From positions 156,623 through 220,622 of the forward strand of contig JAQVDP010000008.1 of assembly GCA_028698335.1 (NCBI GenBank): DNA of 64,000 nt, in the 5' to 3' direction. Made by a program: the position numbers and the translations under genes. Under the pieces are notes generated by a model. That model worked only from the letters and a program-made list of their open reading frames with translations, ran no database searches and was not told where the DNA came from. Positions 8,094 through 17,493 of this stretch are shown piece after piece; positions within the stretch are counted from its first letter, which is position 1; each line of letters starts with the position of its first letter. The stretch is from Nevskiales bacterium (GTDB lineage Bacteria > Pseudomonadota > Gammaproteobacteria > Nevskiales > Nevskiaceae).

Positions 8094-11000
8094 ATGCGCA
8101 AGATTCGCAAGCTTCTGGTTGCCAACCGCTCCGAGATCGCGATTCGCGTGATGCGCGCGGCCGCCGAGCTCGGAATCCGGACCGTCGCGATCTACGCCAA
8201 CGAGGACCGTTTTGCCCTGCACCGGTTCAAGGCCGACGAAAGCTACCGCGTCGGCGACGGCAAGCAGCCGATCGCCGCCTATCTCGACATCGACGACATC
8301 CTGCGCATCGCCCGCGAGGCCGGTGTCGACGCGATCCATCCCGGTTACGGCTTCCTGTCCGAGAACCCGGACTTCGCCGAAGCCTGCGAACGCGCCGGCA
8401 TCGCCTTCATCGGCCCGAAACCCAAGGTCATGCGCACGCTCGGCAACAAGGTTTCGGCCCGCGAGGTCGCGATCCGCGCCGGGGTGCCGGTGATGCCGGC
8501 CACCGGCCCGCTGCCCCGTGATCTGGAGCAGATCAAGCAGCTCGCTGCCGGTGTCGGCTATCCGCTGATGCTCAAGGCCAGCTGGGGCGGCGGCGGTCGC
8601 GGCATGCGCGTGATCGAGTCCGAGGACGATCTGGGCAGCCAGGTCGAGGTGGCGCGGCGCGAGGCGGCGTCCGCGTTCGGCAACGACGAGGTCTATCTCG
8701 AGAAGCTGGTGCGCCACGCCCGCCATGTCGAGGTGCAGATCTTCGGCGACACCCACGGCAATCTGGTCCATCTGTTCGAGCGCGACTGCTCGGTGCAGCG
8801 CCGCAACCAGAAGGTGGTCGAGCGCGCGCCGGCGCCGTATCTCGACGCCGAAGGCCGGAGCGCGCTGTGCGAGGCCGGTTTGAAGCTGGCCCGCGCGGTC
8901 GACTACACCCACGCCGGCACGGTCGAGTTCCTGATGGACGCCGACACCGGGGCGTTCTACTTCATCGAGGTCAACCCGCGCATCCAGGTCGAACACACCG
9001 TGACCGAGCAGGTCACCGGCGTCGACATCGTCAAGGGCCAGATCCGGGTCACCGAGGGCGCCCGCATCGGTACGCCGGAGTGCGGCGTGCCGGAGCAGGC
9101 GGACATCCGCCTCAACGGCTACGCCCTGCAATGCCGGGTGACCACCGAGGACCCCGAGAACAACTTCACGCCGGATTACGGCAGGCTCAGCGTCTACCGC
9201 AGCGCCGCCGGCTTCGGCGTGCGACTCGACGCCGGCACCGCGTACTCGGGCGCGGTGATCACACCCTACTACGACTCGCTGCTGGTCAAGGTCACCACCT
9301 GGGGCGCGACCAACACCGATGCGATCCAGCGCATGGACCGCGCCCTGCGCGAGTTCCGCATCCGCGGACTGTCGAGCAACCTGCAGTTCCTCGAAAACGT
9401 CATCAACCATCCGGTGTTCCGCTCGGGCGAATGCATCACCCGCTTCATCGATTCGACGCCGGAGCTGTTCAAGTTCGCCAAGCGCCGCGACCGCGCGACG
9501 CGGCTGTTGCGCTTCATCGGCGAGGTCGTCGTCAACGGCAATCCGGAGATGAAGGGCCGCACCCCGCCGGCGCTGCCGCTGCCGGATCCGGTCCTGCCGT
9601 CGGCCGATCTCAGCGCACCGATTCCAGACGGGACCCGCGACAAGCTGCGCGAGCTCGGGCCGGAGGGCTTCGCGGCGTGGATGCTCAAGCAACCGCAGGT
9701 GCTGCTGACCGACACCACGATGCGCGACGCGCACCAGTCGCTGTTCGCGACCCGCATGCGCACGCGCGACATGCTGGAGATCGCGCCCTATTACGCGCGC
9801 ATGATGCCGCAGCTGTTCTCGCTGGAATGCTGGGGCGGCGCGACCTTCGACGTGGCGATGCGCTTCCTCAAGGAGGACCCCTGGGAACGTCTCGCGCAGC
9901 TGCGCGAGGCGGTGCCGAACATCCTGTTCCAGATGCTGCTGCGCGCATCCAACGCCGTCGGCTACACCAACTATCCCGACAACGTCGTGCGCTACTTCGT
10001 GCAGCAGGCCGCGGCCGGCGGCGTCGACGTGTTCCGCGTGTTCGACTCGCTGAACTGGGTCGAGAACATGCGCGTCGCCATCGACGCGGTGCGCGAATCC
10101 GGCGCGCTGTGCGAGGCCGCGATCTGCTACACCGGCGATCTGTTCGACGACGCCCGCCCGAAGTACAGCCTCAAGTACTACGTCGACATGGCCAAGGCCC
10201 TCGAAAAGGCCGGCGCCCACGTCATCGGCATCAAGGACATGGCCGGTGTCTGCCGTCCGCGCGCGGCGCATGCGCTGGTCACCGCGCTGAAACAGGAGGT
10301 CGGCCTGCCGATCCACTTCCACACCCATGACACCAGCGGCATCGCCGCCGCCAGCGTGCTGGCCGCGATCGACGCCGGCGTCGATGCGGTCGACGGCGCG
10401 CTCGACTCGATGTCCGGCCTGACCTCGCAGCCGAACCTGGGCGCGATCGCCAGCGCACTGGCCGGCGGCCAGCGCGATCCGGGCGTGTCCTTCGACAACC
10501 TGCAGGCGATCTCGCATTACTGGGAAGGCGTGCGCCGCTACTACCAGCCGTTCGAGGCGGACATCCGCTCCGGGACCTCGGACGTCTACCGCCACGAGAT
10601 GCCCGGCGGCCAGTACACCAACCTGCGCGAACAGGCGCGCGCGCTGGGCCTCGAATCGCGCTGGCCCGAGGTGTCCAAGGCCTACGCGGCGGTCAACCAG
10701 CTGTTCGGCGACATCGTCAAGGTCACGCCGACCTCCAAGGTCGTCGGCGACATGGCACTGTTCATGGTCGCCAACGATCTCGATGCCGAGGACGTGATCG
10801 ACCCCGAGCGCGAAATCGCGTTCCCGGAATCGGTAATCTCGCTGTTCAAGGGCGAGCTCGGCTACCCGCCGGACGGCTTCCCCGCCGCGCTCCAGGCCAA
10901 GGTACTCAAGGGCGCGACGCCGCTGCAGGGCCGGCCGGGTGCCTCACTGCCGCCGACCGACCTAGACAAGACGCGGGAGGACGTCGAAAAGGCGATCGGG

Positions 11001-11543
11001 CGCAAGCTGGGCAGCAGCGACCTCGCATCCAGCCTGATGTATCCCAAGGTGTTCCGCGACTACGCCGAGCACCGCAGCCATTTCGGTGACGTGTCCGCGC
11101 TACCGACGCCGGTGTTCTTCTATGGCATGCAGAAGGACCAGGAGGTCGCGGTCGACCTCGAGCCGGGCAAGACCCTGCTGATCACGCTGCAGGGCCAGGC
11201 CGAAGTCCCCGAGGACGGCGAGATCAAGCTGTTCTTCGAACTCAACGGCCAGCCGCGCATGGTGCGCGTCCCCAAGGCCGGCGCCACCGCCAAGGCCGAG
11301 AAGGCCAAGGCAGAGGACGGCAACCCCAGCCACGTCGGCGCGCCGATGCCGGGCGCGATCTCCGCGGTCGCGGTCAAGCCCGGGCAGAAGGTCAAGAAGG
11401 GCGATCCGCTGCTGTCGATCGAGGCGATGAAGATGGAGACGCAGATCCGCGCCGAGGCCGACGCGACCATTCAGCAGGTGCTGGCGCGCCGCGGCGAGAC
11501 CGTCAACGCCCACGACCTGCTGCTGGTGATCGAACGCAGCTGA
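8094..11543 (+). CDS. pyc: Pyruvate carboxylase, single-chain
   Basis: The 1149-residue biotin enzyme carboxylates pyruvate to oxaloacetate (anaplerosis, cytoplasm). The order is biotin carboxylase (about 1-460), carboxyltransferase (about 530-1000) and C-terminal biotinyl domain. Visible signatures are KASWGGGGRGMR (ATP-grasp glycine loop), EVNPRIQVEHTVTE (biotin carboxylase active site), DTTMRDAHQSLFATR and FRVFDSLN (carboxyltransferase barrel), IKDMAG with the lysine expected to be carbamoylated near the metal, HFHTHDTSG (metal histidines), and EAMKMET holding the biotinylated lysine. The length matches the roughly 1150 residues of alpha4 pyruvate carboxylases. A glutaconyl or oxaloacetate decarboxylase is excluded by the fused biotin carboxylase. 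The ATG follows CTGGAGACCTGACCGCC with GGAG about ten bases upstream. Confidence 0.93.
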   Translation: MRKIRKLLVANRSEIAIRVMRAAAELGIRTVAIYANEDRFALHRFKADESYRVGDGKQPIAAYLDIDDILRIAREAGVDAIHPGYGFLSENPDFAEACERAGIAFIGPKPKVMRTLGNKVSAREVAIRAGVPVMPATGPLPRDLEQIKQLAAGVGYPLMLKASWGGGGRGMRVIESEDDLGSQVEVARREAASAFGNDEVYLEKLVRHARHVEVQIFGDTHGNLVHLFERDCSVQRRNQKVVERAPAPYLDAEGRSALCEAGLKLARAVDYTHAGTVEFLMDADTGAFYFIEVNPRIQVEHTVTEQVTGVDIVKGQIRVTEGARIGTPECGVPEQADIRLNGYALQCRVTTEDPENNFTPDYGRLSVYRSAAGFGVRLDAGTAYSGAVITPYYDSLLVKVTTWGATNTDAIQRMDRALREFRIRGLSSNLQFLENVINHPVFRSGECITRFIDSTPELFKFAKRRDRATRLLRFIGEVVVNGNPEMKGRTPPALPLPDPVLPSADLSAPIPDGTRDKLRELGPEGFAAWMLKQPQVLLTDTTMRDAHQSLFATRMRTRDMLEIAPYYARMMPQLFSLECWGGATFDVAMRFLKEDPWERLAQLREAVPNILFQMLLRASNAVGYTNYPDNVVRYFVQQAAAGGVDVFRVFDSLNWVENMRVAIDAVRESGALCEAAICYTGDLFDDARPKYSLKYYVDMAKALEKAGAHVIGIKDMAGVCRPRAAHALVTALKQEVGLPIHFHTHDTSGIAAASVLAAIDAGVDAVDGALDSMSGLTSQPNLGAIASALAGGQRDPGVSFDNLQAISHYWEGVRRYYQPFEADIRSGTSDVYRHEMPGGQYTNLREQARALGLESRWPEVSKAYAAVNQLFGDIVKVTPTSKVVGDMALFMVANDLDAEDVIDPEREIAFPESVISLFKGELGYPPDGFPAALQAKVLKGATPLQGRPGASLPPTDLDKTREDVEKAIGRKLGSSDLASSLMYPKVFRDYAEHRSHFGDVSALPTPVFFYGMQKDQEVAVDLEPGKTLLITLQGQAEVPEDGEIKLFFELNGQPRMVRVPKAGATAKAEKAKAEDGNPSHVGAPMPGAISAVAVKPGQKVKKGDPLLSIEAMKMETQIRAEADATIQQVLARRGETVNAHDLLLVIERS

Positions 11544-11568
11544 GCCGCCGCGGATTTTGCGTGCGACG

Positions 11569-11593
11569 CGCGGGCGCCGGGTGGGCGCCCGCG
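11569..11593. terminator. GC-rich hairpin between convergent genes
   Basis: A perfect 10-bp stem, CGCGGGCGCC / GGCGCCCGCG, with a 5-base loop sits between the stop of pyc (11543) and the stop of the converging gene (11608). It has no clear U-tract on either side, so it may act as a bidirectional stop or as an RNA-stabilising hairpin. Confidence 0.55.
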
Positions 11594-11607
11594 TGCTGCC
11601 GGCCGGT

Positions 11608-11985
11608 TCAGCCGGCGGTGGCTTCGCTCAGGCGCTGGATCGACTTGTTGTTGGCGCAGAAGCCGTAGTCGTCGGCACGCGCATACCCCTGCAGCACGGC
11701 CTCACAGCGCGCCTTGCTGTCGCAGTTACGGCAGGCGGTGGTGGCGACGTGACGTTCCATGAAGCCGAGGTTCGACACATAGGCACGCAGGCTCAGACCG
11801 CGCGTCTCCAGCATCCGCCGCAGCGGCATCGGCGTGATCTCGCGGATCGCGCGGCGGATGTCGGCGAAGCGCCACAGTGCCCGATGCACCGGTACCGCGT
11901 ACATGAACACGACCTGCAACAGGCCCATCATCATCGCAAGCACGATCAGGTCGGTGACCAAGAGGCGGATTTCAGCGGCGGACAT
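11608..11985 (-). CDS. Membrane-anchored four-cysteine protein, DUF6455-like
   Basis: The 125-residue product has one N-terminal transmembrane segment (about residues 8-30, LLVTDLIVLAMMMGLLQVVF). Its C-terminal part carries C-x2-C-x5-C-x15-C (CRNC, CEAV, then GFC followed by ANN). It is a paralogue of the protein at 12126-12497, with the same cysteine spacing and the same shared region (PLRRML versus PLGRML). The cysteine pattern and the F-C-x-N ending resemble the DUF6455 family, whose function is unknown; metal or iron-sulfur binding is possible. It converges on pyc. Nothing in the sequence links it mechanistically to pyruvate metabolism. Confidence 0.75.
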   Translation of the reverse strand: MSAAEIRLLVTDLIVLAMMMGLLQVVFMYAVPVHRALWRFADIRRAIREITPMPLRRMLETRGLSLRAYVSNLGFMERHVATTACRNCDSKARCEAVLQGYARADDYGFCANNKSIQRLSEATAG

Positions 11986-12043
11986 CCTGGGGTACTCCGG
12001 AAAGAATGGATTGAAACGGTCCGGGCCTGGCGTCCCGGTGTTG

Positions 12044-12070
12044 GACGGGCCGCCTTCACAGCGGCCCGTC
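12044..12070. terminator. Hairpin between the two four-cysteine protein genes
   Basis: A perfect 10-bp inverted repeat, GACGGGCCGC-CTTCACA-GCGGCCCGTC, lies downstream of the gene ending at 12126 on the minus strand. A second, weaker hairpin (GCGGATC/GATCCGC, 12089-12110) lies between it and that stop codon. There is no good U-tract on the minus strand, so efficient termination is uncertain. The hairpins suggest the two paralogues are transcribed separately. Confidence 0.5.
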
Positions 12071-12125
12071 TTGCGTCATCGCATCGGTGCGGATCGGCGG
12101 CGCGATCCGCCGTGCCGCGGCAGCC

Positions 12126-12497
12126 TCACATCGCCTTGACGCGCGCGATCTGATCGCGGTTGAAGCAGAACTCGTATTCGCCGGCCTTCTCGCGCCCGCA
12201 CAGCACTTCTTCGCAATGCGCCTTGTTCGGGCAGGCGCGGCAGCGCGTCACCAGCCCCTGCATCTCTTCCCAGGACAGCGTTGCGCGCACCTGCGCCACC
12301 GGCACGTGGCGGAAGCCCAGCATGCGCCCCAGCGGCAGGGTCATCATTTCCTGGAAGATGCGGTGCTTGCGCACGTGCTGGTGCAGCTCGCGCGACGCCA
12401 GGGGAATGACATCGACCCCCATGGTCAGCAACAGCGCGATCACCAGGAAGACGGTGATGGACAGGGTCAGCAACTGAATCGGTTCATTCATGGTCAT
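12126..12497 (-). CDS. Membrane-anchored four-cysteine protein, DUF6455-like, paralogue
   Basis: The 123-residue product has a single transmembrane helix at about residues 9-30 (LLTLSITVFLVIALLL). Its C-terminal motif C-x2-C-x5-C-x15-C (CRAC, CEEV, EFC then FNR) is spaced exactly as in the neighbour at 11608-11985. A fifth cysteine (CEEVLC) is unique to this copy. Two ATGs lie two codons apart; the one at 12497 has GGAG six bases upstream and is preferred. An FNR-like palindrome lies 131 bases upstream. Its reading frame is open far upstream, but that part is antisense-like shadow over tonB. Function unknown. Confidence 0.75.
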   Translation of the reverse strand: MTMNEPIQLLTLSITVFLVIALLLTMGVDVIPLASRELHQHVRKHRIFQEMMTLPLGRMLGFRHVPVAQVRATLSWEEMQGLVTRCRACPNKAHCEEVLCGREKAGEYEFCFNRDQIARVKAM

Positions 12498-12627
12498 AGC
12501 GAACTCCGGGACTTCGATGCGCCTGCCGCAGCCGCCGCGGACGCCTGCAAGCTCGCGTCCCGCGCCCGGCTGCTGCAACGCAACATCCGACATTGCTAAT
12601 GAAAGCCGATCCGCACCCGGCGGGGCA

Positions 12628-12641
12628 CTGATCCAGATCAC
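12628..12641. promoter_or_regulatory. FNR/Anr-like site
   Basis: CTGAT-CCAG-ATCAC matches 8 of 10 positions of the FNR consensus TTGAT-N4-ATCAA, and the inner TGATC/GATCA arms are perfectly symmetrical. It lies in the gap between tonB and the four-cysteine gene starting at 12497, so oxygen-responsive control of that gene is possible. Confidence 0.4.
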
Positions 12642-12708
12642 TGAAAGACGCCGCCACAACCGCCCGTCGGCGGGGCCATGCCGGTTACGGGGGCTGTTGC
12701 CGAACCGG

Positions 12709-13722
12709 CTACCGGATCTTGAAGCCGATCGGCTGGTCGATCGCGAAGCGCCCGCGCCCGACCAGATACTTGGCCGGCAGCGGCGGGAACCGGCCGACCC
12801 GTTCGACCACCGCCCGGGCTTCCTCGTCGAGCATCGGGAAGCCGGTGCCGCGCAGGAGTTCGGCCCCCAGCAGCTCGCCGTCCCGGGACAGATGGATCCG
12901 CACGGTCGCGGTGCCCTGCTGCCCCGCGCCATAGGCCTTGCGCGGATAGCGGCGATGCTCGGCCAGCAGGCGCTTGACCTGCCACAGGTAGGCCCAGGGC
13001 AGTTCGTCGACCTGGCCCTGGGTGGCGGTCTGCTGCGACGCCGTCTCGCCGGCGGCCTCGAGCGCGTCCGGATCGCCCTGTGACGCCGCCGCCTGGCTGG
13101 CATCGGCGGCCGGCGCCTCGCGCAGGTCCGTCTCGTCCCGGGCGTTCTCGGCGCCGGTACGGGCGACGCTGGTCTCCGCCTCCGGCCGGGCCTCGCGCCG
13201 GGGCTCGGCGTCGGCCGCGGGCTTGTCCACCGCGGCCGGCGCATCCGGGGTTTCCACGGCCCGGGTCCGCGACGCCGACGTCGCGGCCGTGCGGGCGTCG
13301 GCCTCCTGCCTCGGTTCGGGCGTCTGCTCGCCGGCCTGGAGCTGCGCCTCGGTCGGCGCGCTGGGCGCCGGCGCCATCGCCGCCGTCATCGGTGCCTGCT
13401 GTGGGGGATGGTCGGACGGCGCTTCGGCCGACGCGGGGGACTGGGTCAGATCCTGCCCCTGCAGATTGACGATCATGATCGTCTGCGACGTGGCGTCCGA
13501 GGCCTCCCGTACGGCATTGAAGGCCACGCCCATCAGCAGCAACAGCAGCAGGTGCACCACGATCGACTGCGCGGCCGCCCGCCACGCCACCCAACGGTGC
13601 ATTCCGGAACGGCGTGGCGCATGCGCGGGCATCCGCGCAGGCGCGATCGATGCATCGCGCCGCAGGGGGGCAACTGTATTGAGGGCGCCACTGGCGCCTG
13701 CGACCGCCAACTCCATGACCAC
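12709..13722 (-). CDS. tonB: Energy transducer TonB
   Basis: The 337-residue protein has a single N-terminal membrane anchor (about residues 50-70, SIVVHLLLLLLMGVAF) and a long Ala/Glu/Pro-rich periplasmic spacer (about 85-240). Its C-terminal TonB domain contains YPRKAYGAGQQGTATVRI and the typical DEEARAVVERVGRFPPLP segment. TonB with ExbB/ExbD transmits proton-motive force to outer-membrane receptors. No exbBD genes are adjacent. It lies 75 bases downstream of frdB on the same strand, so it might be read from the frd promoter, although the functions are unrelated. Several ATGs are close together near the start; 13722 gives the longest product. Confidence 0.85.
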   Translation of the reverse strand: MVMELAVAGASGALNTVAPLRRDASIAPARMPAHAPRRSGMHRWVAWRAAAQSIVVHLLLLLLMGVAFNAVREASDATSQTIMIVNLQGQDLTQSPASAEAPSDHPPQQAPMTAAMAPAPSAPTEAQLQAGEQTPEPRQEADARTAATSASRTRAVETPDAPAAVDKPAADAEPRREARPEAETSVARTGAENARDETDLREAPAADASQAAASQGDPDALEAAGETASQQTATQGQVDELPWAYLWQVKRLLAEHRRYPRKAYGAGQQGTATVRIHLSRDGELLGAELLRGTGFPMLDEEARAVVERVGRFPPLPAKYLVGRGRFAIDQPIGFKIR

Positions 13723-13797
13723 GCTCGGCTCTCCGCCGGATCGTGCAAACGCGACTATCTGAAGCGCGATCCGTGCCAGCCGCCCCGGCGCGGCCGC

Positions 13798-14598
13798 TCA
13801 GTCCGGCGTCGCGGCGGCGCCATCCGCGCCGCGCCAGCCGGCCGCCGCCATCTTCCGGCGCATATAGGCCAGCTGGGTCATCAGCGGCAGGTCCTTGGGG
13901 CAGACGTCGTCGCAGCCGAGCAGGGTCATGCAGCCGAACACACCGTCGTCGTCGCCGATAAGCTCGTAGAAATCGCCGTCGTCGCGCAGATCGCGCGGGT
14001 CCAGGCGGAAACGCGCCAGCTTGTTGATCGCCACCGCGCCGACGAAATCCTCGCGCATGCGCGCGGTACCGCAGGCGGCGACGCAGCAGCCGCATTCGAT
14101 GCAGCGGTCGAGTTCGTAGATCGCCTCGGCCTGCTCGGGCTCCATCCGCGCCTCGGCGCGATCGAGGTCGGCGCCCTGTGCCGTCTCCTGCGCGTGCACC
14201 CAGGTCTCGACGCGTTCGGACATCGCGCGCATCCACTTGCCGGTGTTCACCGACAGGTCGCCGATCAGCTCGAACACCGGCAGCGGCGCCAGCGCGATCT
14301 TCGTCGGCAGCTGGGTCGTCAGCGTCCGGCAGGCCAGACCCGGGCGGCCGTTGATGACCATCGCGCAACTGCCGCAGATGCCGGCGCGGCAGACGAAGTC
14401 GAACTGCAGCGACGGGTCCTGGATCTCGCGGATCTCGTTGAGGGCGATGAACAGGGTCATGCCGTCGGCCTCCTCGAGCTCGTAGGTCTGCAGGCGCGGC
14501 GCCCGCTCCGGCTCGGCCGGGTTGTAGCGCAGCACGCTGATGCGCAGGCGTCGGGGCGGCTGCGTCTCGGCGGGCATGTCCGCAGCGGCGTCGTTCAT
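13798..14598 (-). CDS. frdB: Fumarate reductase/succinate dehydrogenase iron-sulfur subunit
   Basis: The 266-residue electron-transfer subunit of complex II carries three clusters in order: a [2Fe-2S] site with CRAGICGSC and a later C, a [4Fe-4S] site [11 protein letters not shown], and a [3Fe-4S]-type site [16 protein letters not shown]. It passes electrons between FrdA flavin and the FrdC haems on the cytoplasmic face of the inner membrane. Its start codon overlaps the frdA stop by four bases (ATGA), so translation is coupled. The gene order C-A-B is that of epsilonproteobacterial fumarate reductases and not of E. coli sdhCDAB or frdABCD. Confidence 0.9.
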   Translation of the reverse strand: MNDAAADMPAETQPPRRLRISVLRYNPAEPERAPRLQTYELEEADGMTLFIALNEIREIQDPSLQFDFVCRAGICGSCAMVINGRPGLACRTLTTQLPTKIALAPLPVFELIGDLSVNTGKWMRAMSERVETWVHAQETAQGADLDRAEARMEPEQAEAIYELDRCIECGCCVAACGTARMREDFVGAVAINKLARFRLDPRDLRDDGDFYELIGDDDGVFGCMTLLGCDDVCPKDLPLMTQLAYMRRKMAAAGWRGADGAAATPD

Positions 14599-16571
14599 GG
14601 CAGCGGCTCGTCGATCCGTTCGTTGGGGCCGCGGTAGCGCGGCGGCAGTTGCTGCCGGAACGGCAGCAGCGCGTCCTGCAGCGCGGCACGGCCGCCCTCG
14701 CCGCAGGCGGCGCGCAGCGCGTCGACCTGGCGCTGCCGGACCGCCGTGTCGGGATGCTCGATCTGGTTGCGGGCCCCGTAGCCGCGCCAGCCCGGCGGCA
14801 GTTCCATGCGCAGCACGTCGAGGTCCTCGTAGCTCAGTGTCGGCAGTGTGTCGTCATCGTTGCGCCAGCTCGCCAGCGTGCGCTTGAGCCACTGCGCATC
14901 GTCGCGACGCGGGTAATCCGCCCGGAAATGCGCGCCGCGGCTCTCGGTCCGCATCAGCGCGCCGTAGGCCACGCACTGCGCCAGCTTGAGCATGCGCTGC
15001 ACGCGGTACGCGACCACCAGCTCCGGATTGGCGCCCGGCGCCGAACTGCGCAGGCCGATGTTGCGGCTGCGCCGGATCAGCCCCTGCAGCTCCTCGACCG
15101 CCGCCGCCAGCGGCGCGGCGTCGCGGAAGATGCCGACCTTCTCGGTCATGATCGCCTGCATCCGCAGCTTCAGCGCCTGCGCGTCCTCGCTGCCGCCACC
15201 GTCGATCAGCTGGCGCAGCCGCGCCTGCTCCCGCTGCCAGAAGTCGCGGACCAGCCCGGTGGACACGTCCAGCTCGTGGCGGTCGCAGTAGTCGGCGACG
15301 CTCTCGCCGACGATCATGCCGGCGACCACCGTCTCCGCCACCGAATTGCCGCCGAGGCGGTTGAACCCATGCAGGTCCCAGCACGCGGCTTCGCCGGCCG
15401 CGAACAGTCCCGAAAGACTGCGGCTCTCGCCGCTGGGCCAGGTGCGGATGCCGCCCATGCTGTAGTGCTGCGCCGGGCGCACCGGAATCCAGTCCTTCAC
15501 CGGGTCGATGCCGAGGAAGTACTGGCAGATCTCCTTGACCTCGCGCAGGTTGTGCTCGATGTGATGCTGGCCGAGCAGGGTGATGTCCAGCCACAGATGC
15601 TCGCCGAAGCGCGACCGCGCGCCCTTGCCGGCGAGGATGTGTTCCTCCATGCGCCGTGAGACCACGTCGCGCGAGGCCAGCTCCTTCTTCTCCGGCTCGT
15701 AGTCCGGCATGAAGCGATGCCCGTCGCCGTCACGCAGCAGGCCGCCGTCGCCGCGGCAACCCTCGGTCACCAGGATGCCGGCGGGGAAGATGCCGGTCGG
15801 ATGGAACTGCACCGCCTCCATGTTGCCGAGCGCGGCGACGCCGGTTTCCAGCGCGATGGCGTGACCGATGCCCTCGTTGATCACCGCATTGGTGGTGACC
15901 CGGTACAACCGCCCGGCGCCACCGCTGGCGACGACCGTCGCCTTGGCCACGTATGCGACCAGCTCGCCGGTGATCAGGTCACGCGCGATCGCGCCGTGGC
16001 AGCGGCCGCCGTCGTGGATCAGCGACAGCGCCTCGGTGCGCTCGTGTACCGGAATGCGGCTGGCGATGACCTGGTCGCTGACCGCGTACAGCATCGCGTG
16101 GCCGGTGCCGTCCGAGACGTAGCAGGTGCGCCATTTCTTGGTGCCGCCGAAGTTGCGCTGCGCGATCAGGCCGTGGGCTTCGTCGCGCTCGGTCAGGGTG
16201 ACGTGCTCGCCATTGATCACCGCCTCTCGGTCACCCCGCCGTACCCGGCTCCACGGCACCCCCCACGCGGCGAGCTCGCGCACCGCCTTGGGCGCGGTAT
16301 GGGTGAACATGCGCACGACATCCTGGTCCGCGCCCCAGTCGCTGCCGCGCACGGTGTCGCCGAAGTGGACGTCCTCGTTGTCACCGTGTCCCTGGATCAC
16401 GTTGGCGAGACTGGCCTGCATGCCGCCCTGCGCCGCGGCCGAATGCGAGCGCTTCGGCGGGACCAGCGACAGGATCGTGACCTCGTGGCCCCGCCGGCGT
16501 GCGGCGATGCCGACCCGCAGCCCGGCCAGGCCGCCGCCGATCACGAGCACATCGGTGTGGACGATCCTCAC
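14595..16571 (-). CDS. frdA: Fumarate reductase/succinate dehydrogenase flavoprotein subunit
   Basis: The 658-residue catalytic subunit has the N-terminal FAD dinucleotide-binding motif GGGLAGL, the HSAAAQGG segment whose histidine forms the covalent FAD bond, the substrate-site segment [22 protein letters not shown], and SMGGIRTW near the capping domain. Its length is close to that of the Wolinella-type FrdA/SdhA. It overlaps frdC and frdB by four bases at each end, so the three genes form one translationally coupled operon. Whether the enzyme runs as succinate oxidase or fumarate reductase cannot be read from this subunit. Confidence 0.92.
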   Translation of the reverse strand: MRIVHTDVLVIGGGLAGLRVGIAARRRGHEVTILSLVPPKRSHSAAAQGGMQASLANVIQGHGDNEDVHFGDTVRGSDWGADQDVVRMFTHTAPKAVRELAAWGVPWSRVRRGDREAVINGEHVTLTERDEAHGLIAQRNFGGTKKWRTCYVSDGTGHAMLYAVSDQVIASRIPVHERTEALSLIHDGGRCHGAIARDLITGELVAYVAKATVVASGGAGRLYRVTTNAVINEGIGHAIALETGVAALGNMEAVQFHPTGIFPAGILVTEGCRGDGGLLRDGDGHRFMPDYEPEKKELASRDVVSRRMEEHILAGKGARSRFGEHLWLDITLLGQHHIEHNLREVKEICQYFLGIDPVKDWIPVRPAQHYSMGGIRTWPSGESRSLSGLFAAGEAACWDLHGFNRLGGNSVAETVVAGMIVGESVADYCDRHELDVSTGLVRDFWQREQARLRQLIDGGGSEDAQALKLRMQAIMTEKVGIFRDAAPLAAAVEELQGLIRRSRNIGLRSSAPGANPELVVAYRVQRMLKLAQCVAYGALMRTESRGAHFRADYPRRDDAQWLKRTLASWRNDDDTLPTLSYEDLDVLRMELPPGWRGYGARNQIEHPDTAVRQRQVDALRAACGEGGRAALQDALLPFRQQLPPRYRGPNERIDEPLP

Positions 16572-17341
16572 GGCTGCTCCGGCGCGGCGACCGATGCCGG
16601 CACGTAGCGCTCGCCGACCCGGTCACGGTGTTCGTAGCCGATGCGCAGATAGGTCGCCAGCGACAGCAATCCGAGCGCCAGCATCACGGCGGTGATCCCG
16701 CCGAACAGCACGCGCAGCCGGCGCCGTGTCCGCGCACCGTCACCCCCGCCAGGCAAGCCCCATTTCAGCGCGGCGCGGTACACGCCGATGCCGGCGTGCA
16801 GCTGTACGCTGAACGCCAGCAGCAGATACAACGGCCACCACGCGCCACTCCAGACATCGTCGCCCGAGGCATAGGGTCCGATCGCGGCGGGCTGCGTCAG
16901 CATCTTGTAGAGATGCGGCGACGCCAGGAAGAACATCGCGAATCCGGTCACCACCTGCCACCACCACAGATGCGTGTCGGCGTGCCGCATCGCCTGGCGA
17001 TGCTCGCGGAACGCACGGTACTGCCGGTAGCTGGCCGGGAACTTGCGCAGCGCCAGCAGCGCGTGCACCAGCAGCAGCGCCCACACCACGGCCACGGCGA
17101 TCGACACCAGCACCGGCAACGGCCGGCCCAGGATGAAGTAGCCCTCGAACATGCGCGTGACCGTCCACATCGCATCCTTGCTGATCAGGATCGACGAGAC
17201 GAACAGGGTGTGCCCCCAGATGAACAGGGCCAGCGCGACCCCGCTGAGGGTCTGCGTCACATCGAGCCGGGCCGGCAGACGGCTGCGGCGCAACCGCGAC
17301 ACGGCTCGCCTGCCTCCCGCCATCGGCTCTGCTGACTGCAT
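16568..17341 (-). CDS. frdC: Dihaem cytochrome b subunit of fumarate reductase/succinate dehydrogenase
   Basis: The 257-residue integral membrane subunit has about five transmembrane helices. Histidines fall at residues 44 (WGHTLF), 93 (LVHALLAL), 143 (SPHLY) and 182 (QLHAGIG). These are the same residue numbers I recall for the four haem ligands of Wolinella succinogenes FrdC, so this is a type B dihaem complex II. Glu66, needed in Wolinella for menaquinol oxidation, is present (RMFEGYF). Wolinella Glu180, the E-pathway residue two before the last haem ligand, is Gln here. That difference bears on whether the enzyme can move compensating protons. It is the first gene of frdCAB. No obvious operator was seen in the gap upstream. 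Confidence 0.88.
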   Translation of the reverse strand: MQSAEPMAGGRRAVSRLRRSRLPARLDVTQTLSGVALALFIWGHTLFVSSILISKDAMWTVTRMFEGYFILGRPLPVLVSIAVAVVWALLLVHALLALRKFPASYRQYRAFREHRQAMRHADTHLWWWQVVTGFAMFFLASPHLYKMLTQPAAIGPYASGDDVWSGAWWPLYLLLAFSVQLHAGIGVYRAALKWGLPGGGDGARTRRRLRVLFGGITAVMLALGLLSLATYLRIGYEHRDRVGERYVPASVAAPEQP

Positions 17342-17493
17342 GCTGCCCCCCGCCTGAGCGCACTTGCCGTCGGCCTTGCCCGTCGGGGACGGCCGATCCG
17401 GATCTCATTTGCCCTTAGGCTAACGTGTCGGCGCGCGTGCCGGAACTACGGATACTACGTGCGGTGCCGCGCAAGGACGCCGCCGTGGCGCGA

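Noticed and set aside
7896..10595. An 899-codon minus-strand ORF opposite pyruvate carboxylase
   Set aside because: Antisense shadow of a clearly conserved enzyme; no family motif.
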